Below, piece after piece: positions 16,622-26,314 of a DNA stretch of 61,159 bases. Source of the stretch: Lachnospiraceae bacterium (GTDB taxonomy: Bacteria; Bacillota_A; Clostridia; Lachnospirales; Lachnospiraceae); contig JAETQR010000033.1 of assembly GCA_021770615.1 (NCBI GenBank), positions 1 to 61,159 on the forward strand, given 5' to 3'. Each line of letters starts with the position of its first letter. The stretch's first letter is position 1. Below the pieces are notes generated by a model. That model made no database searches and was not told the DNA's origin. It saw only the letters and a program-made list of their open reading frames with translations. The translations under genes and the position numbers were made by a program.

Positions 16622-18085
16622 CTAGTATTTTTCTGGAACCCGGATATTAGCAACATTATGAAACTTATATTTTTCTACCATACGTTTCTTCATAAGAACC
16701 AAATTGTAACGGTAGCAATCTGCTATACCATCCGCAAAGGAGTCAGCATTACCTTCACGTAATTGCTCAAGTGCTAGAATGACTTGCTTGTTGAGATGTG
16801 AAAGAGTATGTTTCTTTGACGGATAATAAGCAAAATGGTGTCCCCATTCAAGAAGATGATTGGTCTTAGATAATATAACATATAAGGGTTCTAAAGTGGT
16901 ATGTTTCATTATAGATTCCAAAATATCTGCCAAATGAATAGAGTCAGAAGAAGTAAATTTATCTGCCAACTCGTCCAGTTCTTCTCTAGAAAACCTTGGA
17001 GCTGCAACTAATGCTGCCGGACGAATAATTAATACCATTAGCTGTAGAGCGTGAAGGTAACGTTGTGCTTTTTCTACATATCTGGAATTAAGAGCCAGCT
17101 GATGAAGTTTCGTATCATCCGGTTTTATAACAATAGTGCCTTTACCATTTAATGTCTTTACAAAACCTCTTTGTTCAAGTCCTGATAACGCCTTTCTAAC
17201 CGTCGATATAGATACATCGTACTGTTTGGCCAGTTGCTTTTCGTATGGAAGAAACATTCCAACAGAATACTCTCCAAGACCTATTTTTAGATTCAGATCA
17301 TCAATAATCTTTGAGTAATAATAATCCTGACCACGCATGGGATTCCACGAAAACTTCAAACCCGTTTGTGCAGGACATTTGGGATTGGTCTCTGACAGGT
17401 AATTTAACGTATTTTGAATGGCATCCGTAAGTCTTTGATACATATTTGAGAGCTGGTTGTACCTTGTGAGTGGTTCATTGACCTTTAATATATCCATAAT
17501 GTCATTGGTTGCAGATACAGATTCCTGTAAAAAGTGTGTAGAGAAATAGGGGCACACCTCTGCAAAAAATGTAAGCTTATTATAGAGACCAAACGTAGAA
17601 TAGAGTTCGCTGAATAGGGAATTACCTCCTATTCTTAATATATCATATCCTAATTTAGAAGGAGGACGCCATCCACCAGCGGCATATCCTAAACGCAATG
17701 CTTTCATAGCCTGTTTATAGTGAGGTAGTACCTCCACATCACAGCCTTGTAAAGAAAAAACCATAAGGGAAGGCAGTATTAAGGCAAAAGTCTGATATAC
17801 CTGTAAAATACCTTCCTTTTGTTTTAAAATCTCGAAAACAGCATTTGATGAATCATAAGCATCTATAGTTGAAACAACAATCGGTGCAAGGCGAGGCTGA
17901 ATATCAACCAACCCTTCCTTCCTCAATGCGTTAAAAACGCGGTTAATCGTATATCTGCTCACATGGAATTGTTCACAATACAGCCGTGAAGATGGCAATG
18001 CATTTCCAGGAAGTATTTTACCCTCTAAAATACACTGCTTAATTTCGTTATATACAAATGTAAATTTTGTTTCTTGTGGGTTCAT
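16622..18085 (-). CDS. Transcription regulator with two GntR-type winged helices
   Basis: A 487-residue protein starting at the ATG at 18085, which has GGAGG 8 bases upstream; the open frame beyond is not needed. The first winged helix spans about residues 5-70 (YNEIKQCILEGKILPG, RYTINRVFNALRKEGLV). A second spans about 255-325 (GMFLPYEKQLAKQYDVS, STVRKALSGLEQRGFV). Each is followed by about 170 helical residues that look mutually related, so the gene seems to be an internal duplication of a GntR-helical-domain unit. It is divergent from the c-di-GMP signalling gene at 18254, with the short intergenic region likely shared as promoter. The ligand is unknown. Confidence 0.8.
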   Translation of the reverse strand: MNPQETKFTFVYNEIKQCILEGKILPGNALPSSRLYCEQFHVSRYTINRVFNALRKEGLVDIQPRLAPIVVSTIDAYDSSNAVFEILKQKEGILQVYQTFALILPSLMVFSLQGCDVEVLPHYKQAMKALRLGYAAGGWRPPSKLGYDILRIGGNSLFSELYSTFGLYNKLTFFAEVCPYFSTHFLQESVSATNDIMDILKVNEPLTRYNQLSNMYQRLTDAIQNTLNYLSETNPKCPAQTGLKFSWNPMRGQDYYYSKIIDDLNLKIGLGEYSVGMFLPYEKQLAKQYDVSISTVRKALSGLEQRGFVKTLNGKGTIVIKPDDTKLHQLALNSRYVEKAQRYLHALQLMVLIIRPAALVAAPRFSREELDELADKFTSSDSIHLADILESIMKHTTLEPLYVILSKTNHLLEWGHHFAYYPSKKHTLSHLNKQVILALEQLREGNADSFADGIADCYRYNLVLMKKRMVEKYKFHNVANIRVPEKY

Positions 18086-18253
18086 AATTTGCCTCCTATC
18101 TATCTGAATTATATCATGATGGAATAATTTTGTCAGTAAGTAATAAGAAAGCGGGAGACCTATTTGCACACCTAACCAATACGAATGTTGCCAAAATGTA
18201 AGGATAACATTTATAATAAAACCGTAAATTTATTAGGAAAGAGTTTCAGTATT

Positions 18254-19906
18254 ATGGAAAAACAAAAAATTTTAATCGTAGACGATTCAGAAATGAACCG
18301 CGCTCTTTTAGCAGATATCCTGGAAGAGCAATATGATGTGGTAGAGGCTGAGAATGGTATAGAAGCAATTTCTCTTCTCTCGAGGCAAAGAGCCGATTTT
18401 TCCCTTTTGCTTCTGGACATTATGATGCCTGAAATGGATGGATTTGAAGTATTAGCCTACATAAACAAATACCACTGGAATGACACTTTTGCTGTTATTA
18501 TGATTTCTGCCGATGATTCCCCCGCAAATATAAAGCGGGCTTATGACTTGGGTGCTTTTGACTATATCAGCCGTCCTTTTGATTCGACCATTGTAAAGAG
18601 GCGGATTTCCAATACAATGTTTTTATATGCAAGGCAGCAGCGTCTTGAGAAAATCATCGCAGAACAATTCCACGAGCAGGAGAAAAATAATAAGCTGATG
18701 ATTTCAATCCTGTCCCATATTGTGGAATTTCGGAATGGAGAGAGCGGCTTACATATACTGCATGTCAATACGATTACAAAGTATCTGCTAAAACAGCTGG
18801 TCAGGTGTACTGATCAATATCCTTTGTCCAAAGCTGATATTTCTTTAATCAGTACGGCTTCAGCGCTGCATGATATTGGAAAAATCGCAATTTCCGATAC
18901 AATATTGAATAAACCTGGACGTCTTACGGCAGAGGAGTTTGAAGTGATGAAAACCCATTCGATGGTCGGAGCCAGAATGCTGTCGGACCTGCCCTTTGAG
19001 CAGCAGGAGGCTCCGCTTGTCAAAGTAGCTTCTGAGATTTGCCGGTGGCACCACGAACGGTATGATGGAAATGGTTATCCGGACGGGCTTAAGGGAGACG
19101 AAATTCCCATAGCCGCCCAGGTGGTCGCGCTGGCCGATGTATATGATGCCCTGACCAGTGAGCGGTGTTATAAGAAAGCTTATTCACATAAAGAAGCTTT
19201 GAACATGATTTTGGAAGGACAATGCGGAGCATTTAATCCGACCCTTTTACTGTGTCTGCAAGAGATTGCGGATACGCTGGAAAGTGAGCTAACTGATAAT
19301 TCTCCTGAACAGGAGACTAAAAACATTCAGGATATAAGAAATAAAATAGATTACGACAGGTTGTTTTCCTATGAAAAATATACCTTCCTGTCCCGCAAAC
19401 AGCGGCATCTGCAATTATTATATATTGATTCATTAACCAGTGTCTATAACCGTCGTTATTATGACGAGCATTTTCAAGGCTCAGATAATATTCAGGCAAT
19501 GGTCGTAATCGATGTGGATAACTTTAAGCATATCAATGATAATTACGGCCATGACGTAGGCGATATTGTGCTGCAGAACATTGCACAAACGGTCTTATCC
19601 TGTGTTCGAAAGACAGATGCCGTGATCCGATATGGCGGCGATGAATTTGTAATTATCTTTTTTAGTATTCCTGCCAATATATTTGAGAAAAAACTGGAGA
19701 GGATTCGGTATTCAGTCGATAGTCTGATCATTGACGGCCATCCCGAATTACATATGACAGTAAGTATAGGCGGGGTATATGGAACAGGAACTGCAAAAGG
19801 ACTTTTCAAGGCTGCAGACAGTATGATGTATCAATCAAAAAACACGAAAAACAAAGTGACTATATGTTATCTTGATGAGAATAAAGACATCGCGGACAAT
19901 ATCTAA
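18254..19906 (+). CDS. Response regulator with HD-GYP and GGDEF domains
   Basis: A 550-residue protein from the ATG at 18254; an ATG at 18185 is possible but lacks a ribosome binding site. The receiver domain (about 1-120) has the phosphoacceptor Asp in LLLLDIMMP and a DDS acidic pocket. The HD-GYP domain (about 140-340) keeps HDIGK and the GNGYPDGL signature, so it should hydrolyse c-di-GMP. The GGDEF domain (about 385-545) has an intact YGGDEF with an RKTD inhibitory site five residues before it, so it could also make c-di-GMP. Having both activities on one receiver suggests a phosphorylation-switched enzyme controlled by the hybrid kinase two genes downstream. Confidence 0.92.
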   Translation: MEKQKILIVDDSEMNRALLADILEEQYDVVEAENGIEAISLLSRQRADFSLLLLDIMMPEMDGFEVLAYINKYHWNDTFAVIMISADDSPANIKRAYDLGAFDYISRPFDSTIVKRRISNTMFLYARQQRLEKIIAEQFHEQEKNNKLMISILSHIVEFRNGESGLHILHVNTITKYLLKQLVRCTDQYPLSKADISLISTASALHDIGKIAISDTILNKPGRLTAEEFEVMKTHSMVGARMLSDLPFEQQEAPLVKVASEICRWHHERYDGNGYPDGLKGDEIPIAAQVVALADVYDALTSERCYKKAYSHKEALNMILEGQCGAFNPTLLLCLQEIADTLESELTDNSPEQETKNIQDIRNKIDYDRLFSYEKYTFLSRKQRHLQLLYIDSLTSVYNRRYYDEHFQGSDNIQAMVVIDVDNFKHINDNYGHDVGDIVLQNIAQTVLSCVRKTDAVIRYGGDEFVIIFFSIPANIFEKKLERIRYSVDSLIIDGHPELHMTVSIGGVYGTGTAKGLFKAADSMMYQSKNTKNKVTICYLDENKDIADNI

Positions 19907-19924
19907 AACGGAGGAAAAGTGATT

Positions 19925-20149
19925 ATGAACCTGAAAGACTGCTATTTAAAATTTGGCGGCGATTTTGATGAGGTACTGGGCAGACTGCGCCGGGAACAGA
20001 CCGTCCGGAAATTTGTATTTAAATTCCTGGACGATAAAAGCTTCAGCTTATTTGAAGCGTCTATGGTGAAAAAGGACTATTCCGAGGCCCTCAGAGCCGT
20101 TCATACACTCAAAGGTATTTGCCAAATTCCAGGGAGGAATAACATATGA
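19925..20149 (+). CDS. Truncated Hpt (histidine phosphotransfer) protein
   Basis: About 74 residues (ATG at 19925, or 19919). It begins like an Hpt domain and carries the phosphoaccepting histidine in [10 protein letters not shown], but stops 12 residues later. A normal Hpt has a further two helices (about 40 residues). Its stop overlaps the ATG of the hybrid kinase (ATGA). The end looks like a deletion that joined the middle of the gene to the ribosome binding site of the next one. It may be inactive, or may still accept phosphate with a partial bundle. Confidence 0.75.
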   Translation: MNLKDCYLKFGGDFDEVLGRLRREQTVRKFVFKFLDDKSFSLFEASMVKKDYSEALRAVHTLKGICQIPGRNNI

Positions 20150-22707
20150 GAAATAGTAAAACCAAGGATTCTACAACACGTTTTCTGATATACAGTTTTA
20201 TTGGACTTTTAATCTTTAGTATTATTATTTTCAGTCTGCTCGGAATCTACATGAGTCGAAAGAGCGAAAAGACCGTTTACGAAATTGGTCAAATTTATAT
20301 GTCTGGAATGAATAAACAAATGTCCAACCACTTTGAAACTGTTATTAAGTTGCGTTTTGGTCAGGTCAGCGGCATTGTATCTGTTGTCTCAGCAGATAAT
20401 AACAATAAAGAAAAGTTATATGAGGAACTTGTTTACAGGGCACAGGTCAGGAACTTTGACCATTTAGCACTTTGTTCTACTGAGGGAAATTTTCAGACTC
20501 TTTATGGACAATCAATACAGCCACTGAACCCGGAGCCCTTTGTAGAAGCATTAGTACGAGGAGAACAAAGAGTCGCTTTAGGTAGTGATCCTGCTGGAAA
20601 TCTAGTGGTATTGTTTGGCGTTGATGCTACTGCTTACCCTATGCAGAATGGCAGTATGAGCACTGGACTGGTAGCAGCCGTCCCACTGGAGTACATCACC
20701 GATTTCCTTTCCTTAGAAGATGAAGGGCAGCTGATGTATTATCATATTATCAGGCCGGATGGTAGTTTTGTAATACAAAATCCCAACACGGAGCTGTGGA
20801 ATTTCTTTGAACAGCTGCAAAAACAGTCTGATTCTGCAGTGAATGAATCATCAGCTGAAAGTCCTGTTGAAAAATTTAACGCTGCTCTTAAAAAACATGA
20901 AGAATATGCTGCAACATTGGAAGTAAATGGTGAAGAATGTCAAATCTATGGTATTTCATTGCCTTATTCCGAGTGGTATTTAGTATCGGTGATGCCGTAT
21001 AGCATATTAGACGATGCCATAAATAATCTGAGCAGCCAGCGCATGTTCATGACATTGTTGTCATGTGCTTCTGTTCTAATTATTTTGACACTGATTTTCC
21101 TCCGGTATTTCTCTATAACACGTTCACAGCTGAATGAATTGGAGAAGGCCCGGCAGACGGCTCTTGAAGCGAACAAAGCCAAAAGTGAATTTTTAGCGAA
21201 TATGAGCCATGATATCCGTACACCTATGAACGCGATTGTAGGCATGACAGCGATTGCCACAGCCCACATGGATGACAGGAAACAAGTAGAGAATTGCCTC
21301 AGAAAGATTACATTATCAAGCAAACATCTCTTAGGGCTGATCAATGACGTTTTAGATATGTCTAAAATTGAAAGTGGCAAATTAACGTTGACAACCGAAC
21401 AAATTTCATTAAAGGAAGTCGTTGAAGGCATTGTTAACATCATGCAGCCACAGGTTAAGACTAAAAAGCAGACCTTTGACATACACGTTGAAAATATATT
21501 AACAGAAAATGTGTGGTGTGACGGCATACGCTTAAATCAGGTTTTACTTAATCTCTTATCGAATGCAACGAAGTATACACCGGAGGGAGGCTCAATACAG
21601 TTATCCCTCTCTGAAGAAAAATCTCCGAAAGGGGAAAACTATGTACGGATTTATATCAAAGTTAAGGATAATGGAATTGGCATGTCGCCCGAATTCCTGA
21701 AAAGAATATATGAATCCTATAGCCGTGCGGATGGAGCCCGGATACATAAAACGGAGGGGGCCGGTTTGGGCATGGCGATTACAAAGTATATTGTGGATGC
21801 AATGGAAGGAACCATCGATATACAAAGTGAGCCAGATAAAGGTACCGAATTTCTACTCATGTTTGATTTTGAAAAAGCCGCCGCAGTGGAAATGGATATG
21901 GTTCTTCCCGCCTGGAATATGCTGGTGGTTGATGATGACGAATTATTATGCGAGACAGCCATGGACGCGCTGAAATCCATCGGAATAAGAGCAGAATGGA
22001 CATTAAGCGGAGAAAAGGCAATAGAATTAGTAAATGAACACCACAAAAAGAGAGAAGATTATCAAATTATTCTGCTGGATTGGAAACTGCCGGGTATGAA
22101 TGGAATTCAGGTTGCGAAAGAAATCCGGAGTAATCTGGGAGATGAAGTGCCGATTTTGTTGATTTCTGCATATGACTGGAGTGAATTTGAAGCAGAGGCC
22201 CGTGAAGCCGGTATCAGCGGTTTTATTTCCAAGCCGCTTTTTAAATCTACGCTGTATCATGCTTTATGTCAGTATATGGACGTTGGAACAGAGCATGAGC
22301 ATACATTGAATCAAAATATTGATCTATCCGGACGCCGCATCCTGCTTGCCGAGGATAATGAGCTGAACTGGGAGGTTGCAAAAGAACTTCTGACAGACTT
22401 GGGCGTGGAACTGGATTGGGCGGAGGATGGCCGGATATGTCTGGACAAGTTCCAAAAATCATCGGAGGGTTATTACGATATCATTCTTATGGACATACGA
22501 ATGCCGCATATGACAGGATATGAAGCCACAAAAGCGATTCGGGGACTGAATCACCCTGATGCCCTGTCGATTCCAATTATAGCGATGAGTGCAGATGCTT
22601 TTTCTGATGACATACAACGTTGCTTGGAGTTCGGTATGAATGCTCATATAGCAAAACCTATTGATATCGTGGAAGTGTCCCGTTTACTGAAAAGGTTTCT
22701 GACTTAA
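20146..22707 (+). CDS. Hybrid sensor histidine kinase with two receiver domains
   Basis: An 853-residue membrane kinase. Membrane segments at about 16-36 and 300-318 bracket an extracellular Cache-like sensor. The HisKA His is in NMSHDIRTP (about 355). The ATPase domain (about 455-575) has DNGIGM and GAGLGMAI. The first receiver (about 590-705) has Asp in LLDWKLPG and the second (about 730-850) has Asp in [11 protein letters not shown]. No Hpt domain is attached, so it would need the separate, here truncated, Hpt protein to pass phosphate on. It is cotranscribed with that gene and the REC-HD-GYP-GGDEF protein. Confidence 0.92.
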   Translation: MRNSKTKDSTTRFLIYSFIGLLIFSIIIFSLLGIYMSRKSEKTVYEIGQIYMSGMNKQMSNHFETVIKLRFGQVSGIVSVVSADNNNKEKLYEELVYRAQVRNFDHLALCSTEGNFQTLYGQSIQPLNPEPFVEALVRGEQRVALGSDPAGNLVVLFGVDATAYPMQNGSMSTGLVAAVPLEYITDFLSLEDEGQLMYYHIIRPDGSFVIQNPNTELWNFFEQLQKQSDSAVNESSAESPVEKFNAALKKHEEYAATLEVNGEECQIYGISLPYSEWYLVSVMPYSILDDAINNLSSQRMFMTLLSCASVLIILTLIFLRYFSITRSQLNELEKARQTALEANKAKSEFLANMSHDIRTPMNAIVGMTAIATAHMDDRKQVENCLRKITLSSKHLLGLINDVLDMSKIESGKLTLTTEQISLKEVVEGIVNIMQPQVKTKKQTFDIHVENILTENVWCDGIRLNQVLLNLLSNATKYTPEGGSIQLSLSEEKSPKGENYVRIYIKVKDNGIGMSPEFLKRIYESYSRADGARIHKTEGAGLGMAITKYIVDAMEGTIDIQSEPDKGTEFLLMFDFEKAAAVEMDMVLPAWNMLVVDDDELLCETAMDALKSIGIRAEWTLSGEKAIELVNEHHKKREDYQIILLDWKLPGMNGIQVAKEIRSNLGDEVPILLISAYDWSEFEAEAREAGISGFISKPLFKSTLYHALCQYMDVGTEHEHTLNQNIDLSGRRILLAEDNELNWEVAKELLTDLGVELDWAEDGRICLDKFQKSSEGYYDIILMDIRMPHMTGYEATKAIRGLNHPDALSIPIIAMSADAFSDDIQRCLEFGMNAHIAKPIDIVEVSRLLKRFLT

Positions 22708-22790
22708 GGTGCCTTAGAGGATATTTAGAGGAAAATATGGTAAAATTTAACTATAATCTGCAGCGATTTTACAAATGAGAGGAGAATCAA

Positions 22791-23333
22791 ATGAAAAAGA
22801 GAGTAAGAAAGCTGTTTCTTATGGCAAGTATTCTGTGTGTCGTGAGCCTTGTGGTGTGTGCCTGTGGAGGTAAAAAACTCGAACAGATAGATGCAGTTGA
22901 AACTGCTCCGACACAGCAACCAGAGGAGTCAGGTGAAACACCTTCGGAAGAGAAGGCTTCCACTCTAGAATCATTTACAGAAAACACTTTCGAGAAATGG
23001 GAAGACAGCAATCCGAATCTGGAAGGAAGTATTAAGGAGCTCCAGGAAGGACAGTTCACAGTTGTAGAGGCTATTACAGAAAAAGCAGACAATGGCGGCG
23101 ATATCGTGGTATCCCCAGGAAATGGTGATGATTCGGAATTTAACAAAGTCACGGTTACATATGATGAGAATACCATAGTCGCAATACAGACTATTAAGAA
23201 TGGAGGGGACAGTTATGAAATGTCAGAAGCAACTGCTGATTTTCTGTCAGAAGGTCATATGGTGAAAGTATGGGGAACACCGTCCAGCAATGGACTGAAA
23301 GCAACCTGGATTTGTATCGTGATGGTTGTATAA
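22791..23333 (+). CDS. Lipoprotein of unknown function
   Basis: A 180-residue protein with a signal peptide (about residues 8-23) and a lipobox VCAC followed by GGKK. The linker is rich in Glu, Pro and Thr. The C-terminal 120 residues look beta-rich, with repeated TV/EA patterns. It has a GAGAGGAG-type ribosome binding site and lies 83 bases after the hybrid kinase. It could supply a ligand-binding partner to that sensor, but this is only contextual. Confidence 0.7.
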   Translation: MKKRVRKLFLMASILCVVSLVVCACGGKKLEQIDAVETAPTQQPEESGETPSEEKASTLESFTENTFEKWEDSNPNLEGSIKELQEGQFTVVEAITEKADNGGDIVVSPGNGDDSEFNKVTVTYDENTIVAIQTIKNGGDSYEMSEATADFLSEGHMVKVWGTPSSNGLKATWICIVMVV

Positions 23334-23499
23334 ATATCTGAAAAAAGTAATTAGGATACTTTGGGTGATAAGAGAATGGATAACCTAGTTCTTAAAATAG
23401 TAATATTAAAAAAACTTGACTAGTGAAAGATGACGAAATAGAAAAATCAAATATGTTTGCAAAAAAATCAGGAGAGTAATAGTGAAGTTATTTCCGTAG

Positions 23500-24362
23500 A
23501 TGAAAGTGAAAAAAGTGTACCTGTGTTATCTCTTAATATTGCTTATTATAATGGGTATTCTTCTGATAATAGTTCTGTATGGGAAACAGAACAGCAGCAA
23601 AGATGGAAATATCCTTGCTGGGGCAAGTCCGGATACAAGTGCTTTCCAGTTTTATTATTTTGATGGGAAAGCCGTTACACTAAGAACCCTGTACGACCCC
23701 GCCATGGAAAAAGAATTGATAAAAAAGATTAATGCACTACCTATGGAGATTGCAGACAAAGATGCAATTGCAGGTATGGAAGTTCCCTTTTATGGAATAC
23801 GGATTAGTGATAAGGAGGGATATGATATTACCGTGGCACTATCCAAAGGTGTCTGGCTTAAAAATGACGGTACGATTTATTATGGGGACACAGACCTTTC
23901 ACTTTTATGGGAACAAATGGAGGGGGAGGATGAGGATAATTCCCTAACGGTGCTGAATTTTCCCAATGCAGGGCTTTTGCCGCCTATCATCTGTTCTTTA
24001 TGATGAAAGCGGAGGAACCGGATGGGGAAGTAGTGGAAGGGGTGGTTATGTCTGTGGAGGATATTCAACCAAGTAGGATTACCGTGTCTATTACAAATAA
24101 CAGCGGTGAAGAATTTTCTTACGGCAGATATTTCTCTCTCCAGAAGCAGATAGACGGCCAGTGGTACACGATGCCAGTTCAGGCAGATAATATAGGTTTT
24201 GAGGATTTAGCCTGTGTCTTGCCAGATGGGAAAAGTGCGAGTGAAACATATGACCTTAATATTTATGGAACGCTGGAGCCGGGAATATACAGGCTGGTGG
24301 TACAAAATTTAAGTGCTGAATTTTTAGTTGGACACGGTAATCTGTCCGCAAAAAGGGATTGA
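23500..24362 (+). pseudogene. Exported protein with C-terminal Ig-like (Big_14-like) domain, frameshifted
   Basis: Two adjacent frames make one protein. The 5' part (23500-24003) has a membrane or signal segment (about residues 8-26) and a YFDGKAVTLRTLY / YGIRISDKEGYDI domain. The 3' part (24000-24362) is an Ig-like domain with the pattern VEDIQPSRITVSI, FSYGRYFSLQKQIDG and YRLVVQNLSAEF, as in Big_14-type domains. Continuous coding is restored if one base is gained or lost near 23965-23975, at an AGGGC run. The product ends abruptly after AEFLVG in sequence that belongs to another gene. The start codon is uncertain. Confidence 0.7.
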
Positions 24363-24570
24363 ATGTAATGATGAGGCAGAAGCTCCTGATGGCTGGGCAA
24401 AGTGGATTATTCCTGGTTATGAGTACATTTATGTGGAACGTGACAGTGAGGATTCTTGTTCAATAAAATATTTGAAAGATAATGGTATCTCATTGGTGGG
24501 AGCGGTTCATGATTTTATTAGCCCGCTTACTGGGAAGAATTATATGTTTTTTTCAATCAGAAAGTTATAG
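24363..24570 (+). pseudogene. Remnant: C-terminal tail of an AraC/GyrI-like effector-binding domain
   Basis: The frame here encodes PDGWAKWIIPGYEYIYVE and ISLVGAVHDF, then YMFFSIRKL. This is the characteristic end of the GyrI-like effector-binding domain found at the C-terminus of AraC-family regulators. Nothing of the DNA-binding part remains. It follows the Ig-like gene without a gap, so a deletion seems to have joined two unrelated genes. Confidence 0.65.
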
Positions 24571-24715
24571 ATAGGTCAGAAGGTTGCTTTTTTCAGTATG
24601 GGAATGAATAGATTACAGAGGTACAATTGTACTAACAAAGTGTGCTTGTAATAAGAAAGCTCCATAATATTGAAAAACTAAGTAGGAAATTGTATATATC
24701 ATAGGTGGTATTATT

Positions 24716-25192
24716 ATGAAAGAGGTCTGGGATCTGTATGATGCCAAAGGAAATAAGACGGGTTACACATTGGTACGGGGAAGACCTATTCCGGAAGGAT
24801 GTTATCATCTGGTTGTGAGTGTGTGGATTATAAACAATCGGGGAGAATATCTTCTTTCCCAGAGACATCCGGACAAACCATATCCACTCCGCTGGGAGTG
24901 TACAGGGGGGGCGGTCCTTTCAGGGGAAGACAGTTTGGGTGGAGCTCTCCGGGAAGTAAATGAAGAATTGGGGATTATTCTGAATCCGAAAGATGGGAAG
25001 AGGATTTCCCGGATTTGTCGGGAACAAACGAGGGATTTGTATGATGTGTGGGTATTTTATAAAGATGTCGATATTTCAGATATCACACTTCAGGAAACAG
25101 AGGTTGTAGATGTAAAATGGGTGACGGATGAAGAGTTGATCAAGATGGAACGAAAAGGGGAGCTACACCCATTACTTGCGCTAACAATGTAA
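24716..25192 (+). CDS. Nudix hydrolase
   Basis: A 158-residue protein with a complete Nudix box at about residues 62-84 (GAVLSGE ... REVNEELGI, matching GX5EX7REX2EEXGU). Preceding segments YHLVVSVWII and LLSQRHP fit the family core. It would hydrolyse a nucleoside diphosphate linked to another group, with the substrate not predictable. It starts at an ATG after AGGTGG and is monocistronic in appearance. Confidence 0.9.
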   Translation: MKEVWDLYDAKGNKTGYTLVRGRPIPEGCYHLVVSVWIINNRGEYLLSQRHPDKPYPLRWECTGGAVLSGEDSLGGALREVNEELGIILNPKDGKRISRICREQTRDLYDVWVFYKDVDISDITLQETEVVDVKWVTDEELIKMERKGELHPLLALTM

Positions 25193-25221
25193 CAAAAAAG
25201 ACTTTTTTATGGAGGAAATCT

Positions 25222-25692
25222 ATGAGAAATTCAATTTGTGGGATTGATTGTATGAAATGTGAATTAAAAGAAACATGCTATGGTTGTGCTATGACAGAGG
25301 GACATCCTTTTCATGGCGGGTGTGTGCTGGCGGCATGCTGTCTAAGTAATGGATATGAGCATTGCGGGAAATGCCACAATGAAAAATGCAGGCTTAAAGA
25401 ACAGATGATTGCAGAATTCTGTATGCTTGGCATTGAAGATATGGAAGAAATTACTGGGCTTAATGCGTGCAAGGGATCATATATCAATCTTACATATACG
25501 TTTTCGAGCGGTCAGGCAGTGAAACTGTTAGATGATGACAAGATATATTTAGGTAACCAGCTTAGCAAAAAAGATAGTAGCAGATACTATGGGATAGCAG
25601 CGGATGAGAGCGTTCTGATAGTTAGTGAATATGATGCGGATGGATCCAATGCGGAGATCATTGTATATAAAAAAAGAAATATTAAAAGGTAG
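25222..25692 (+). CDS. DUF3795-like cysteine-rich protein
   Basis: A 156-residue protein. The first 80 residues carry many paired cysteines (CGIDCMKCEL, CYGC, CGKCHNEKC, CRLKEQ) in the DUF3795 style, suggesting metal binding. The C-terminal half is an alpha/beta segment unlike other DUF3795 members in the window. The ribosome binding site GGAGG is well placed at 30 bases after the Nudix gene, so the two may be cotranscribed. Function unknown. Confidence 0.75.
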   Translation: MRNSICGIDCMKCELKETCYGCAMTEGHPFHGGCVLAACCLSNGYEHCGKCHNEKCRLKEQMIAEFCMLGIEDMEEITGLNACKGSYINLTYTFSSGQAVKLLDDDKIYLGNQLSKKDSSRYYGIAADESVLIVSEYDADGSNAEIIVYKKRNIKR

Positions 25693-25749
25693 ACGGAAGT
25701 AATATATCTACAATGAGAAGAAAAGAAGCTGTTTTATCAGCTTCATGAA

Positions 25750-26190
25750 GTTATTAATCCTAGGATATTTTTAAGCTTTGATAAGCGGTATAGTCCTTGG
25801 TGTACTGATTGGGCTTCACCCAATCTTGAATAAAAGCCTGCAGCCGATTATTTTGGCGCTGAAATCCATTCCTCCATTAATACTTAATCTTATCGTACTA
25901 CTTCCTACATTTCATCTACTATCCGAGGCAGTAATAGTTATCGGCAGCATTTGCTCGGTTTTTGTGGAACAATTAATGGGAGTGTATTAATTGAACAGGG
26001 GTATTTTGACAATGCCATGGTAATGGGGACAAGAGCATTAAAAAGTATTTTGTAATCCTGCCTGCCGCATAACCGCATATTACATTTGGAGTAGCTATTA
26101 CATTAAAAGTTTTCTTTATTTTGCTGGTGATTGTAGAAATATCTGTCACAAATATTATGAATATAATGTTCATAAAGGGTAAAATATAGT
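25750..26190 (+). pseudogene. ABC transporter permease remnant (SsuC/TauC type)
   Basis: Several short frames read in succession as an ABC importer permease: GIVLGVLIGLHPIL, LALKSIPPL, then NAMVMGTRALKSI and VAITLKVFFILLVIVEI. These match the EAA-loop region of binding-protein-dependent permeases. Stops and frameshifts interrupt it (for example at 25990 and near 26055), and no start or ribosome binding site is present. A small hairpin GAAGCTG/CAGCTTC precedes it at 25728-25747. It is dead, and the remaining bases to 26314 hold nothing else. Confidence 0.7.
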
Positions 26191-26314
26191 ATATTGCATA
26201 TGCTATCAATCAAGGATCTCTGAAACGAATAAAACTTAAATAAGATTGTAGAATCAGTGGGATAGCTATATAAATAAGGTAATATTTTCGTATAAGCAAC
26301 AGGAGGATATTCAA

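Noticed and set aside
20964..21527. Minus-strand 187-codon frame
   Set aside because: Antisense of the hybrid kinase with no supporting signals.
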